Source: an uncultured Lachnospiraceae bacterium
GTDB lineage: Bacteria; Bacillota; Clostridia; Lachnospirales; Lachnospiraceae
Length of the DNA: 53,418 bases
Reading direction: 5' to 3'
NCBI GenBank assembly: GCA_902796595.1
Contig: CADBPM010000041.1
Span: 1-53,418, forward strand
Below the pieces are notes generated by a model. That model did not search any database, had not been told where the DNA came from, and worked only from the letters and a program-made list of their open reading frames with translations. Below, in pieces: positions 27,354-35,092 of the stretch (its first letter is position 1; each line of letters starts with the position of its first letter). A program made the position numbers and the translations under genes.

Positions 27354-27965
27354 ATGCTTGACAAGATAATATTTGCAACCGGAAATAAAAACAAGGTTGT
27401 TGAAATAAGAGAAATCTTAGCAGACAGCGGCATTGAAATTGTAACCATGAAGGAAGCGGGGATTCAGGTTGAAATAGAGGAGAATGGAAAAACATTTGAG
27501 GAAAACGCCCTTATCAAGGCTCGCACCATAGCAAAAATCTCAGGTGAGGCAGCCATGGCGGATGATTCCGGACTTGTGGTAGATTACCTTAATGGAGAGC
27601 CGGGAATCTATTCAGCAAGATATATGGGGCACGATACTTCTTATGATGTGAAAAATGATCATATAATCGAACTTCTTAAAGAAGCAAAGGAAGAGGAGAG
27701 GACAGCGAGATTTGTTTGCGCTATGGCACTTGTGCTCCCTGATGGCAGGGAGACCACAAGGACAGGCGTAATGGAAGGTACTATCGCACATGAAAAGTCA
27801 GGTAAAAATGGATTTGGCTACGATCCGATATTCTTTTTGCCGCAGTATGGAAAAACAAGTGCGGATATAAGTTCTGAAGAAAAGAATACTATCAGTCACA
27901 GAGGACAGGCTGTAAGAGCAATGAAAAAAGTAATTGAAGATATAAAAATGACTGAACGACCATGA
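27354..27965 (+). CDS. rdgB: XTP/dITP pyrophosphatase (RdgB/HAM1)
   Basis: This enzyme of about 203 residues removes non-canonical purine nucleotides such as XTP and dITP before they enter DNA or RNA. The N-terminal FATGNKNKVVEI is the family signature, followed by EENGKTFEENALIKA, ADDSGLVVDYL, GEPGIYSARY and GFGYDPIFFLP near the C-terminus. The frame is open from TTG 27339, but GGAGG at 27343-27347 clearly serves the ATG at 27354. The YfcE-type phosphoesterase gene follows, an arrangement common in Firmicutes. Confidence 0.94.
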   Translation: MLDKIIFATGNKNKVVEIREILADSGIEIVTMKEAGIQVEIEENGKTFEENALIKARTIAKISGEAAMADDSGLVVDYLNGEPGIYSARYMGHDTSYDVKNDHIIELLKEAKEEERTARFVCAMALVLPDGRETTRTGVMEGTIAHEKSGKNGFGYDPIFFLPQYGKTSADISSEEKNTISHRGQAVRAMKKVIEDIKMTERP

Positions 27966-27993
27966 ATTAACGCTCTCGTATTGGTTGGTAGAG

Positions 27994-28023
27994 TGCAGTA
28001 TCGGGGCAAAACCCGATGCTGCA
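27994..28023 (+). other. Stem-loop between rdgB and the phosphoesterase gene
   Basis: A 12-bp stem with one T-G pair (27994-28005 with 28012-28023) encloses a 6-nt loop. It has no T run, so it is more likely an mRNA structure or repeat than a terminator. It sits 8 bp before the ribosome binding site of the next gene. Confidence 0.6.
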
Positions 28024-28041
28024 ATAAAAAGAGGTTGAATG

Positions 28042-28548
28042 ATGAGAGTTCTTATAGTAAGTGATACGCATGGCAGACATGGTAATTTTGAGAAGGTATA
28101 TGACAAAATCGGTCCTGTAGATATGGTGCTTCATGCCGGAGATGTATGCGGAGAAGAAGAATGGTTTAGAAAAAAAGTCGCAGAAGAACTTTACATGGTA
28201 AGAGGAAACTGCGATACATCCTTTGACCTTCCTTCAAAGGATGTGATAGCGTTTGGCGATAAACTTATTTTTCTTGCGCATGGACACCATTATTCTGTTG
28301 GCTACGGACCGGAGGAGATTGCGGATGCGGCAGCTGCAAATGGTTGCGATATAGCAGTATATGGTCATACACATGTGCCGTTTGATATGGAAGTGGGTGG
28401 CGTCAGAGTATTAAATCCCGGAAGCCTCGAAAGACCGCGTCAGGGAAACGGCAAACCAAGCTTTATGATACTTGAGATGGACGACGCGGGAAATATGCTC
28501 TGTGCGCTCAATTATCTTGATGCAATGGGCAAAATAGTGCATTCTTAA
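28042..28548 (+). CDS. YfcE/MJ0936-family metallophosphoesterase
   Basis: This protein of about 168 residues is a calcineurin-like metallophosphoesterase. Metal-binding motifs are SDTHGRHGN (about 7-15), HAGDVCG, VRGNCDTSF, AHGHH and YGHTHVPF, all in family order. Relatives hydrolyse phosphodiesters; the natural substrate is not known. ATG codons at 28039 and 28042 are adjacent; the second has better spacing (7 bp) from GAGG at 28031-28034. It follows rdgB by 76 bp. Confidence 0.9.
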   Translation: MRVLIVSDTHGRHGNFEKVYDKIGPVDMVLHAGDVCGEEEWFRKKVAEELYMVRGNCDTSFDLPSKDVIAFGDKLIFLAHGHHYSVGYGPEEIADAAAANGCDIAVYGHTHVPFDMEVGGVRVLNPGSLERPRQGNGKPSFMILEMDDAGNMLCALNYLDAMGKIVHS

Positions 28549-28622
28549 AGGGGGCGGTGTGTGAGTTGTCTGTAATGTCAGAATCTTAAAAAAATTTATG
28601 GCAAAAAACTTTAAAATAAGGG

Positions 28623-28651
28623 TTGACATATCCTTTTGGAGCGTGTATAAT
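28623..28651 (+). promoter_or_regulatory. Consensus sigma-A promoter of the tRNA operon
   Basis: A perfect TTGACA (28623-28628), a 17-bp spacer and a perfect TATAAT (28646-28651) lie about 40 bp before the first tRNA. A full-consensus promoter fits a stable RNA operon. Confidence 0.93.
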
Positions 28652-28692
28652 AAATCTCGCGTTCTGAAAAAACAAACAACGCAAACACCGAT

Positions 28693-28767
28693 CGGGGTGT
28701 GGCTCAGCTTGGCTAGAGTGCTTGATTTGGGATCAAGAGGTCGCAGGTTCGAATCCTGTCACCCCGA
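28693..28767 (+). tRNA. tRNA-Pro (anticodon TGG)
   Basis: The acceptor arms CGGGGTG (28693-28699) and CACCCCG (28760-28766) pair, the T arm has GGTTCGAATCC, and the anticodon loop TTTGGGA lies in a TTGAT/ATCAA stem. CCA is not encoded. First gene of the tRNA cluster. Confidence 0.95.
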
Positions 28768-28791
28768 CTTTTTACAATTTAGTTTTCATCT

Positions 28792-28862
28792 GCGGGTGTG
28801 GTTCAATGGTAGAACACCAGCCTTCCAAGCTGGATACGTGGGTTCGATTCCCATCACCCGCT
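28792..28862 (+). tRNA. tRNA-Gly (anticodon TCC)
   Basis: The acceptor arms GCGGGTG and CACCCGC pair, and the CCAGC/GCTGG anticodon stem encloses CTTCCAA. The T arm has GGTTCGATTCC and the discriminator is T. CCA is not encoded. Confidence 0.95.
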
Positions 28863-28887
28863 TTCGTTTTCAGAAATGAAAATGTAT

Positions 28888-28961
28888 GTGCCAGTAGCTC
28901 AGTTGGATAGAGCAACGGCCTTCTAAGCCGTGTGTCGGGGGTTCGAATCCCTTCTGGCACA
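28888..28961 (+). tRNA. tRNA-Arg (anticodon TCT)
   Basis: The acceptor arms GTGCCAG and CTGGCAC pair, and the ACGGC/GCCGT anticodon stem encloses CTTCTAA. The T arm has GGTTCGAATCC. CCA is not encoded. Confidence 0.95.
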
Positions 28962-28989
28962 TTTGTCTGTTTTAGGCATAATTCAATAT

Positions 28990-29063
28990 GGTGGGTATAG
29001 CGCAGTTGGTAGAGCGTCAGATTGTGGCTCTGAAGGCCCAGGGTTCGAGCCCCTGTACCCACC
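28990..29063 (+). tRNA. tRNA-His (anticodon GTG)
   Basis: The acceptor arms GTGGGTA and TACCCAC pair, with an extra G at position -1 (28990) opposite the C discriminator (29063), as expected for tRNA-His. The TCAGA/TCTGA anticodon stem encloses TTGTGGC. Confidence 0.95.
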
Positions 29064-29067
29064 CTTT

Positions 29068-29100
29068 AAGCAAAGACTGTGTGCCTTTGCTTTTTATTTT
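29068..29100 (+). terminator. Probable intrinsic terminator inside the tRNA cluster
   Basis: An 8-bp perfect stem (AAGCAAAG with CTTTGCTT, 29068-29075 and 29085-29092) is followed by TTTATTTTAT. It lies between tRNA-His and tRNA-Gln, so the last two tRNAs may depend on read-through or an unseen promoter. Confidence 0.65.
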
Positions 29101-29137
29101 ATAAGCACTTTTTGTCTGTCTTTTAAAAGGACAGCGA

Positions 29138-29210
29138 TGGGCCATAGCCAAGCGGTTAAGGCACAGGACTTTGACTCCTGCATTCGACGGTTCAAATCCG
29201 GCTGGCCCAG
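29138..29210 (+). tRNA. tRNA-Gln (anticodon TTG)
   Basis: The acceptor arms TGGGCCA and TGGCCCA pair, and the CAGGA/TCCTG anticodon stem encloses CTTTGAC. The discriminator is G. A glutaminyl-tRNA synthetase gene at 41187 suggests direct charging in this organism. Confidence 0.95.
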
Positions 29211-29215
29211 TTATT

Positions 29216-29344
29216 GACGTATCGCAAAGCGATACGTCTAGTATCACCGTAAGGTGATACATAAAGTATCGTCGTCAGATGATACAGAAAAAATCACCGT
29301 CAGGTGATACAAAAAATTGACATATCACTTTGTTATATGTCATG
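29216..29344. repeat. Array of five short hairpins between two tRNA genes
   Basis: Consecutive inverted repeats are: GACGTATCGC with its complement around AAA (29216-29238, 10 bp); GTATCACC with GGTGATAC around GTAA (29241-29260); GTATCGTC with GATGATAC around GTCA (29266-29285, one G-T); ATCACC with GGTGAT around GTCA (29293-29308); and TGACATAT with ATATGTCA (about 29318-29342). They share a GTATC-like start and GTMA loops. None has a terminator T run. Confidence 0.8.
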
Positions 29345-29345
29345 T

Positions 29346-29428
29346 GCGGATATGGCGGAATTGGCAGACGCGCCAGATTTAGGTTCTGGTGGGCAACCCC
29401 CGTGCAGGTTCAACTCCTGTTATCCGCA
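29346..29428 (+). tRNA. tRNA-Leu (anticodon TAG)
   Basis: The acceptor arms GCGGATA and TATCCGC pair, the CCAGA/TCTGG anticodon stem encloses TTTAGGT, and a long variable arm (TGGGCAACCCCCGT) marks a class II tRNA. CCA is not encoded. Confidence 0.95.
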
Positions 29429-29481
29429 AGTACCCATGATTGGGTATATAAAACCACCATAAATTAGAAGTGCATTATGTG

Positions 29482-29497
29482 ACTCCTGCTTTCCGCA
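29482..29497 (+). repeat. Partial repeat of the tRNA-Leu 3' end
   Basis: ACTCCTGCTTTCCGCA matches the last 16 bases of tRNA-Leu (29413-29428) at 14 positions. It is 69 bp downstream, with no gene between, and looks like a decayed tRNA 3' remnant. Confidence 0.5.
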
Positions 29498-29511
29498 GGC
29501 ATGATGCAAAG

Positions 29512-29535
29512 GCCTCCTCTGGAGGCTGTTTTTTT
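29512..29535 (+). terminator. Intrinsic terminator of the tRNA cluster
   Basis: A 6-bp GC-rich stem (GCCTCC with GGAGGC, 29512-29517 and 29521-29526, loop TCT) is followed by TG and seven T residues. Confidence 0.85.
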
Positions 29536-29584
29536 ATATGTATTTAACTTAAATAAATATAACTATTTTGGAAGAGAAGACCCT

Positions 29585-30850
29585 ATGAACATCATTAAAA
29601 CATTCGGTACAACTGTATCATCACTCTCAGAAAAACATCCGGTCGCAGCAAGAAACGTGCTTAAGGCAGGCTGGATGCTTCAAGATGCCCGTTTCAGATT
29701 TTTCCCTGACAGAAGATTGAACACATCAGATGCCTATCTTTCAACGCTTATGATGGATACTATGAGGGCGCCGTTAAGACACCCTGAGGAAACAGCAATG
29801 GTAAGCATTTTTACTCCATGTGAGATAATGCAGGAAGCAGGACTGATACCATATAGTGTCGAGGGCATGTCATGCTATATTTCTGCTTCCGAGGCAGAAG
29901 CCCCTATGATAGAAAAGACTTCGGAATATGGACTTCCTGAAACACTTTGCAGTTACCACAGAGTATTTGCGGGAACAGCCCTAAAGGGGATACTGCCGGC
30001 ACCAAAGCTGATAGCATACACAAATGTTGCCTGCGATGCCAATATGCTTACATTTAAAGCTCTTGCAGAATATTATGATGTTCCGTCCTTTTTTATAGAA
30101 GTGCCTGCTTACTACAGCAAGGCAGCAGTAAGCATGGTGGCAGATGAACTTCGTGAGCTTGCTGATCTTATCTGCAGGGCAACCGGAAAAAAGACAGATG
30201 AAGAAGCACTTAAAAAGAGAGTGGCGAGGTCAAAGAGAACTCTGGAGCTTTTTGCAAGATCAAGAAGAATGAGAGCAGATAAATTTATTTCTACAGATAT
30301 AGTATCACCTCTATATCTTGGACTTACCAATAATCTTCTCCTTGGAACAAAGGAAGGAGAGAAATATGTAAATATGCTTCTTGCGGATATAAGGAAAGCA
30401 CCGGAAAAGAAGGGAAAGCATATTTACTGGATGCATACACTTCCATTCTGGTCGGATTCGTTAAAAAAGAGTCTTCTCTTTTCAGAAAGAGCTCAGATCG
30501 TTGGAGATGAACTTGCAGATGTGGCAGATGCTGATTTTGATTCGGACCATCCTTTTGAGGCTATGGCACAAAGGCTTATAAACAATGCTACTAATGGAAA
30601 TATTACAAGAAGGATAGAGCTTGGTATCAAACATGCGAAAGAAACAGGCGCAGATGGCGTTGTATGGTTCAATCACTGGGGGTGCAAGCATACGATAGGT
30701 GGAAGTAACCTTGCCAAGAAAATGTTTGAAGAGGCAGGTATACCACTTCTTGTACTGGATGGCGACGGATGTGATCATTCTCATGGCGGAGAAGGTCAGA
30801 CAGCCACAAGACTTGAGGCATTTCTTGAACTGCTTGAACAGGAAGGATAA
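29585..30850 (+). CDS. 2-hydroxyacyl-CoA dehydratase family protein (HgdB-like)
   Basis: This protein of about 421 residues belongs to the HgdB/BcrB/FldB group, iron-sulfur proteins that receive ATP-driven low-potential electrons. Cys79 (FTPCEIM), Cys122 (LCSYHR), Cys150 (VACDAN) and a Cys in NHWGCKH are candidate cluster ligands. The C-terminal DGDGCDHSHGGEGQTATRLEAF is the usual family ending. The frame is open from 29501, but the terminator at 29512-29535 and the AT-rich stretch after it support the ATG at 29585, preceded by GGAAGAGAAGA. The next gene encodes a second such domain fused to the activator, so the two probably form one enzyme system. The substrate is unknown. Confidence 0.85.
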   Translation: MNIIKTFGTTVSSLSEKHPVAARNVLKAGWMLQDARFRFFPDRRLNTSDAYLSTLMMDTMRAPLRHPEETAMVSIFTPCEIMQEAGLIPYSVEGMSCYISASEAEAPMIEKTSEYGLPETLCSYHRVFAGTALKGILPAPKLIAYTNVACDANMLTFKALAEYYDVPSFFIEVPAYYSKAAVSMVADELRELADLICRATGKKTDEEALKKRVARSKRTLELFARSRRMRADKFISTDIVSPLYLGLTNNLLLGTKEGEKYVNMLLADIRKAPEKKGKHIYWMHTLPFWSDSLKKSLLFSERAQIVGDELADVADADFDSDHPFEAMAQRLINNATNGNITRRIELGIKHAKETGADGVVWFNHWGCKHTIGGSNLAKKMFEEAGIPLLVLDGDGCDHSHGGEGQTATRLEAFLELLEQEG

Positions 30851-30936
30851 AGGTTGAAATATAATTTCAGACTTTCAACGGTGACGTTTGCAGGCACGAC
30901 ACCGATGAGCACTATGCCTGCGACAAGGAACGAAAA

Positions 30937-32592
30937 ATGAATAAGACAGCGTATGTCTGTAAGTATACACCTGTAGAATTATTAAAGGCATTTGGCGGTG
31001 AGTGTGAGATATTGAACCACATGCCACAGGGGTTTGATGTGGCAGATCAGTATGTCGGAGCCAATATCTGCGGTTTTGGCAAGACTGTTATAGAAGATGT
31101 TGCAGCCGGAAAAGTGAAGGAACTTGTTTTAGTCAACTGCTGCGATACTATAAAGAGTGTTTATGATGTTCTTGAAGCGAGCCATAAGCTTGATTTCATC
31201 TTCTTTATGGACCTTCCTCATGACGCAAATGGGTGCGGACGCATGGTAATGAAGGCAGAGCTTATGAGGCTTGCAGAGGCTTATGGATCCTATAAAGGTA
31301 CCACTTTCAGCAAAGAAAAATTTGCAGCAGCATTTCAAAGAAGAACTCCTGACAGCGGAGACCATATTGCTGTGCTCGGAGCGAGAATGGGAAATGAGCT
31401 CTATAAAATGGCTGCAGAGACCATGCCGATAAAAGTAAGGAACTACAGCTGTGTGAACAGCAGAACTGTGACAGATAACGAAGTGCCGGAAACCACAGAT
31501 TTTGAAGAGCTTATGGATTGGTATGCGGCAGAACTTCTTGCTCAGTTTCCATGCATGAGAATGACAGACAGCACAGGCAGAAGACAGGTGCTTGAAGCTC
31601 CGGGACTTAAGGGCATTATATATCATACTGTAAGGTTCTGCGATTTTTACGGTTTCGAGTATGCCGCCCTCAACAGGGAGAACAAGTCGATTCCTCTTAT
31701 AAAGATCGAGTCGGATTATACTACTCAGTCAGAGGGACAGATGAGGACAAGGCTTGAAGCCTTTCGCGAGGAGCTTGGATTTGAAAGCACAGAGAGTAAA
31801 AGGAAGACAAATAAGATGGGAAAAGGATTTTTTGCCGGCATTGACAGCGGCTCGACCAGTACAGATGTAGCTATTCTTGACAAAGATAAAAATATGATCG
31901 CAGGAATTATAATACCAACAGGAGCCGGAGCTGCCATAAGTGCAGAAAATGCCCTGCAGCAGGCACTTAAAAAAGCAGGTCTTGCAAGAGAAGATATAGA
32001 TAATATAGTCACTACAGGTTATGGTAGGGATGCGATACAGAGCGGAGATAGAAGTATTACCGAGATCACCTGTCATGCAAAGGGCGCACATTTCCTTGAT
32101 CCGTCTGTAAGAACTGTAATTGATATAGGTGGTCAGGACAGCAAGGCTATTCATCTTGATGAAAATGGAAATGTACTGAATTTTGCGATGAATGACAAGT
32201 GTGCGGCAGGAACGGGCAGATTCCTTGATATGATGAGCCACACTATGCAGATGAGTCTTGATGAAATGAGCCAGTGCGGACTTACTTATGATGAGGATAT
32301 TACAATTTCTTCAATGTGCAGTGTTTTTGCTGAATCAGAAGTTGTTTCACTTATTGCCGCAAATAAAAAGAAGGATGATATAGTGCATGGCATAAATAAG
32401 GCGGTAGCTGTAAAGACTGCTGCCCTTGTAAAGAGAGTAGGCGGGGAGAGCTGCTACATGATGACAGGCGGTGTTTCGAAAAACAAGGGTCTCGTTAAAA
32501 CACTGTCTGAACACTTGGGAGAGCCAATAACTATAAGCGAGGATGCACAGCTTTGCGGAGCTATTGGTGCAGCACTTTTTGCGATTTCGTGA
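30937..32592 (+). CDS. Fusion of HgdB-like domain and BadF/HgdC-type activator ATPase
   Basis: This 551-residue protein has two parts. Residues 1 to about 285 resemble a second 2-hydroxyacyl-CoA dehydratase subunit (YVCKYTPVELLKAFG at 6-20, MDLPHDANGCG at 91-101, ESDYTTQSEGQMRTRLEAF at 258-276). Residues 297-551 are an ASKHA-type activator ATPase with GIDSGSTSTD (301-310), IDIGGQDSK (395-403) and MTGGVSKNKG (509-518). Cys422 and Cys461 are the two ligands that would hold a [4Fe-4S] cluster between two monomers. Activators are usually separate from the subunits they reduce, so the fusion is notable. The protein follows its partner gene by 86 bp. Confidence 0.85.
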   Translation: MNKTAYVCKYTPVELLKAFGGECEILNHMPQGFDVADQYVGANICGFGKTVIEDVAAGKVKELVLVNCCDTIKSVYDVLEASHKLDFIFFMDLPHDANGCGRMVMKAELMRLAEAYGSYKGTTFSKEKFAAAFQRRTPDSGDHIAVLGARMGNELYKMAAETMPIKVRNYSCVNSRTVTDNEVPETTDFEELMDWYAAELLAQFPCMRMTDSTGRRQVLEAPGLKGIIYHTVRFCDFYGFEYAALNRENKSIPLIKIESDYTTQSEGQMRTRLEAFREELGFESTESKRKTNKMGKGFFAGIDSGSTSTDVAILDKDKNMIAGIIIPTGAGAAISAENALQQALKKAGLAREDIDNIVTTGYGRDAIQSGDRSITEITCHAKGAHFLDPSVRTVIDIGGQDSKAIHLDENGNVLNFAMNDKCAAGTGRFLDMMSHTMQMSLDEMSQCGLTYDEDITISSMCSVFAESEVVSLIAANKKKDDIVHGINKAVAVKTAALVKRVGGESCYMMTGGVSKNKGLVKTLSEHLGEPITISEDAQLCGAIGAALFAIS

Positions 32593-32623
32593 AAAAGTAC
32601 GCTTAACTCTTTTGTCTTTAAAG

Positions 32624-32658
32624 TATCGTAAGCGAAATAAATAATTTCGTTTGTGATA
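32624..32658 (+). repeat. Solo hairpin related to the 102-bp element (copy D)
   Basis: This 35-bp palindrome matches the first hairpin of copies A-C (for example 24087-24121) and has the same length, but the rest of the element is missing. It lies 31 bp after the activator fusion gene. Confidence 0.8.
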
Positions 32659-32682
32659 AAAAATATCGGATTTATCTTGTTA

Positions 32683-32732
32683 AAAAAAGCTGACTGTGAT
32701 ATTGTTGTTACCGTTAGTCTTTTTTGTTTTTT
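32683..32732 (+). terminator. Possible imperfect terminator before the YitT gene
   Basis: A run AAAAAAGC at its start and GTCTTTTTT at its end can pair through an imperfect stem with several G-T pairs and one bulge. The T run is good but the stem is weak. Confidence 0.45.
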
Positions 32733-32773
32733 AGAAATTCCGATTTTGCTCAAAACAGGGCAGAGGTGAAAAC

Positions 32774-33637
32774 ATGTCATTATTGCAAAAAGGGTCAAAG
32801 ATTAAAGAGTTTTTTCTGATGACGATTGGAATCCTTATTATGGTTGTCGGTATTTACTTCTTTAAGTTTCCGAACAACTTCTCGTTCGGCGGAGTTACCG
32901 GTATTGCGGTAATACTCAGCAGGTATACTGCAGGTTTCCTTACCAAAGGAAATATAGTACTTATTTTTAATGTCCTTCTGTTGATAATAGGTTATTTTTC
33001 CATTGGAGAGGCCTTTGCATTTAAAACAGTATACTGCTCCTTACTTATGTCGGGAGCCCTGCAGGTATTGGAATGGGTTTGTCCTTTAAAGCAGCCGCTT
33101 ACAGATGAACCTGTGCTCGAACTTGCTTTCGGAGTCCTTCTTCCTGCACTTGGAAGTGCTATCCTTTTCAATATCGGAGCATCAAGCGGAGGAACGGATA
33201 TCCTTGCAATGATAATAAAAAAGCATACAGATGTTGATATCGGTAAGGGGCTTATGATATCAGATACAGCACTTACCCTGTTAACCTTTGTATCATTTGA
33301 TATAAAGACAGGTTTAATGTCCTTATTGGGACTTATTACAAAGTCACTTGTCATTGACACCGTCATCGAAGGTATCAACTTATGCAAATACATAAATATA
33401 GTCTGTGATGATCCGGAGCCTATCTTGCGGTATATTGAGGATGACCTCAACAGGTCTGCGACTGTAACAGATGCAATGGGAGCTTATTCGGGTAAAAATA
33501 AGACCATGGTACTGACTGTAGTAACAAGAAGGCAGGCAATGCTTTTAAAACGTTATGTACATCATATCGAGCCTACTGCATTTATGATCATCACAAGCAC
33601 AAGTGAAATAATAGGAAAAGGCTTTATCAGAGTCTAA
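32774..33637 (+). CDS. YitT family membrane protein with C-terminal DUF2179 domain
   Basis: This 287-residue protein has five or six membrane helices (about 13-205) with the family patterns FPNNFSFGGVTGIA and GASSGGTDILA, and a cytoplasmic DUF2179 domain (about 215-287). The transported substrate or function of YitT proteins is not firmly established. A GAGGTGA ribosome binding site precedes the ATG. glmM starts 10 bp after the stop, so the two genes are probably cotranscribed. Confidence 0.9.
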   Translation: MSLLQKGSKIKEFFLMTIGILIMVVGIYFFKFPNNFSFGGVTGIAVILSRYTAGFLTKGNIVLIFNVLLLIIGYFSIGEAFAFKTVYCSLLMSGALQVLEWVCPLKQPLTDEPVLELAFGVLLPALGSAILFNIGASSGGTDILAMIIKKHTDVDIGKGLMISDTALTLLTFVSFDIKTGLMSLLGLITKSLVIDTVIEGINLCKYINIVCDDPEPILRYIEDDLNRSATVTDAMGAYSGKNKTMVLTVVTRRQAMLLKRYVHHIEPTAFMIITSTSEIIGKGFIRV

Positions 33638-33647
33638 GGAGAGAGAA

Positions 33648-34991
33648 ATGGGCAGATATTTCGGAACAGATGGTTTCAGAGGTGAAGCAAATGTGGGGCT
33701 TACGGTACGTCATGCGTACAAGGTAGGCAGATTTCTTGGAGCATATTATGGAAAAGAGCATAAGGCGCGTATAATTATCGGCAAGGACACAAGAAGATCA
33801 AGCTATATGTTTGAATATTCACTTGTTGCAGGTCTTACTGCAAGCGGTGCGGATGCTTATCTTCTTCATGTTACAAGCACGCCAAGCGTATCTTATGTTG
33901 TACGCACAGGCGGATTTGACTGCGGCATCATGATTTCGGCAAGTCATAATCCTTTCTACGACAATGGTATAAAAGTTATAAATGGAGCCGGCTATAAGCT
34001 TGAACCGGAAGTTGAAGCCCTTATCGAGGACTATGTAGATAGGGCTGAGGACGACCTTCCGCTTGCCACAAGAGAGAATGTGGGACGTACAGTAGATTAT
34101 GTTCTTGGACGCAACAGGTATTTAGGCTATCTTATATCACTTGCTACAAGATCATTTGAAAATGTAAAGGTAGGGCTTGATTGTGCAAATGGTTCGGCAC
34201 ACCAGATAGCAAATGCAGTTTACAGTGCCCTTGGAGCAAAGACCTATGTTATAAATGCAGAACCGGATGGAACTAATATAAATAATGGATGCGGTTCTAC
34301 ACATATAGAAGGACTTCAGAAGTTTGTTGTTGAAAATGGACTTGATGTTGGTTTTGCTTTCGATGGAGATGCTGACAGGTGTCTTGCTGTGGATGAAAAG
34401 GGCAATGTTATAGATGGTGATGCCATTCTTTATATATGCGGAAAATACCTGAAAGACAGGGGAGAATTGCATGGCAACAAGGTTGTTACGACCATTATGA
34501 GTAACCTCGGTCTCTATAAGGCATTTGACAATCTTGGCATTGGATATGACAAGACTGACGTAGGAGATAAGTATGTCAGCGAGGATATGGTAAAGAACGG
34601 ATATTCATTAGGTGGTGAGCAGTCCGGACACATTATTTTCAGCAAGAATGCAACTACAGGCGACGGAGTTCTCACATCACTTAAAATAATGGAAGCCATG
34701 CTTGAGTCAAAGAAAAAACTTTCAGAGCTTAAAGAAGGACTTACGATCTACCCTCAGCTTCTCACAAACATCAAAGTGACCGACAAGGATGCTGTTATAA
34801 ATGCTCCGGAAGTCCTAAAGGCTAAAGAAGAGGCAGAAGCAAGTCTTATGGGTGACGGCAGGGTTATTTTAAGAAAGAGCGGCACAGAGCCTCTTATAAG
34901 AGTGATGGTTGAAGGAAAGAACGATGAGATCTGCAAAGAGGTCACTGATAAGATCGTTACTGTCATTGATAAGAGCGGATTTGTGAAATAA
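33648..34991 (+). CDS. glmM: Phosphoglucosamine mutase
   Basis: This 447-residue enzyme interconverts glucosamine 6-phosphate and glucosamine 1-phosphate for peptidoglycan precursor synthesis. The active-site serine is Ser99 in ISASHNPF, the Mg-binding loop is FDGDADRC near residue 240, and the C-terminal phosphate-binding loop is RKSGTEPLIRV. Length and start match the family. GlmM is known to interact with CdaA and usually sits next to cdaA-cdaR; here it follows yitT instead, 21 kb away from them. Confidence 0.96.
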   Translation: MGRYFGTDGFRGEANVGLTVRHAYKVGRFLGAYYGKEHKARIIIGKDTRRSSYMFEYSLVAGLTASGADAYLLHVTSTPSVSYVVRTGGFDCGIMISASHNPFYDNGIKVINGAGYKLEPEVEALIEDYVDRAEDDLPLATRENVGRTVDYVLGRNRYLGYLISLATRSFENVKVGLDCANGSAHQIANAVYSALGAKTYVINAEPDGTNINNGCGSTHIEGLQKFVVENGLDVGFAFDGDADRCLAVDEKGNVIDGDAILYICGKYLKDRGELHGNKVVTTIMSNLGLYKAFDNLGIGYDKTDVGDKYVSEDMVKNGYSLGGEQSGHIIFSKNATTGDGVLTSLKIMEAMLESKKKLSELKEGLTIYPQLLTNIKVTDKDAVINAPEVLKAKEEAEASLMGDGRVILRKSGTEPLIRVMVEGKNDEICKEVTDKIVTVIDKSGFVK

Positions 34992-34995
34992 ATCG

Positions 34996-35024
34996 TTGAG
35001 ATTTTACAGAAGCTGTGTTATAAT
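34996..35024 (+). promoter_or_regulatory. Predicted sigma-A promoter of trigger factor
   Basis: A TTGAGA -35 (34996-35001), a 17-bp spacer and a perfect TATAAT -10 (35019-35024) lie 69 bp before the tig start. The leader between holds a short stem (ACTGCC and GGCAGT). Confidence 0.82.
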
Positions 35025-35092
35025 ACATATTTGTCACGGACTGCCGCGGGTGAGATGGTAGCCCAGGCAGTTAATATATGGAGGAAAATCAG

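Noticed and set aside
28598..28879. Open reading frame of 93 codons
   Set aside because: It runs across tRNA-Pro and tRNA-Gly and their promoter; the frames over the tRNA genes on both strands are by-products of tRNA sequence.
29216..29344. Possible CRISPR array
   Set aside because: The units are self-complementary hairpins with variable arms and irregular spacing, without constant repeats of 23-40 bp or unique spacers, and no cas gene is near.
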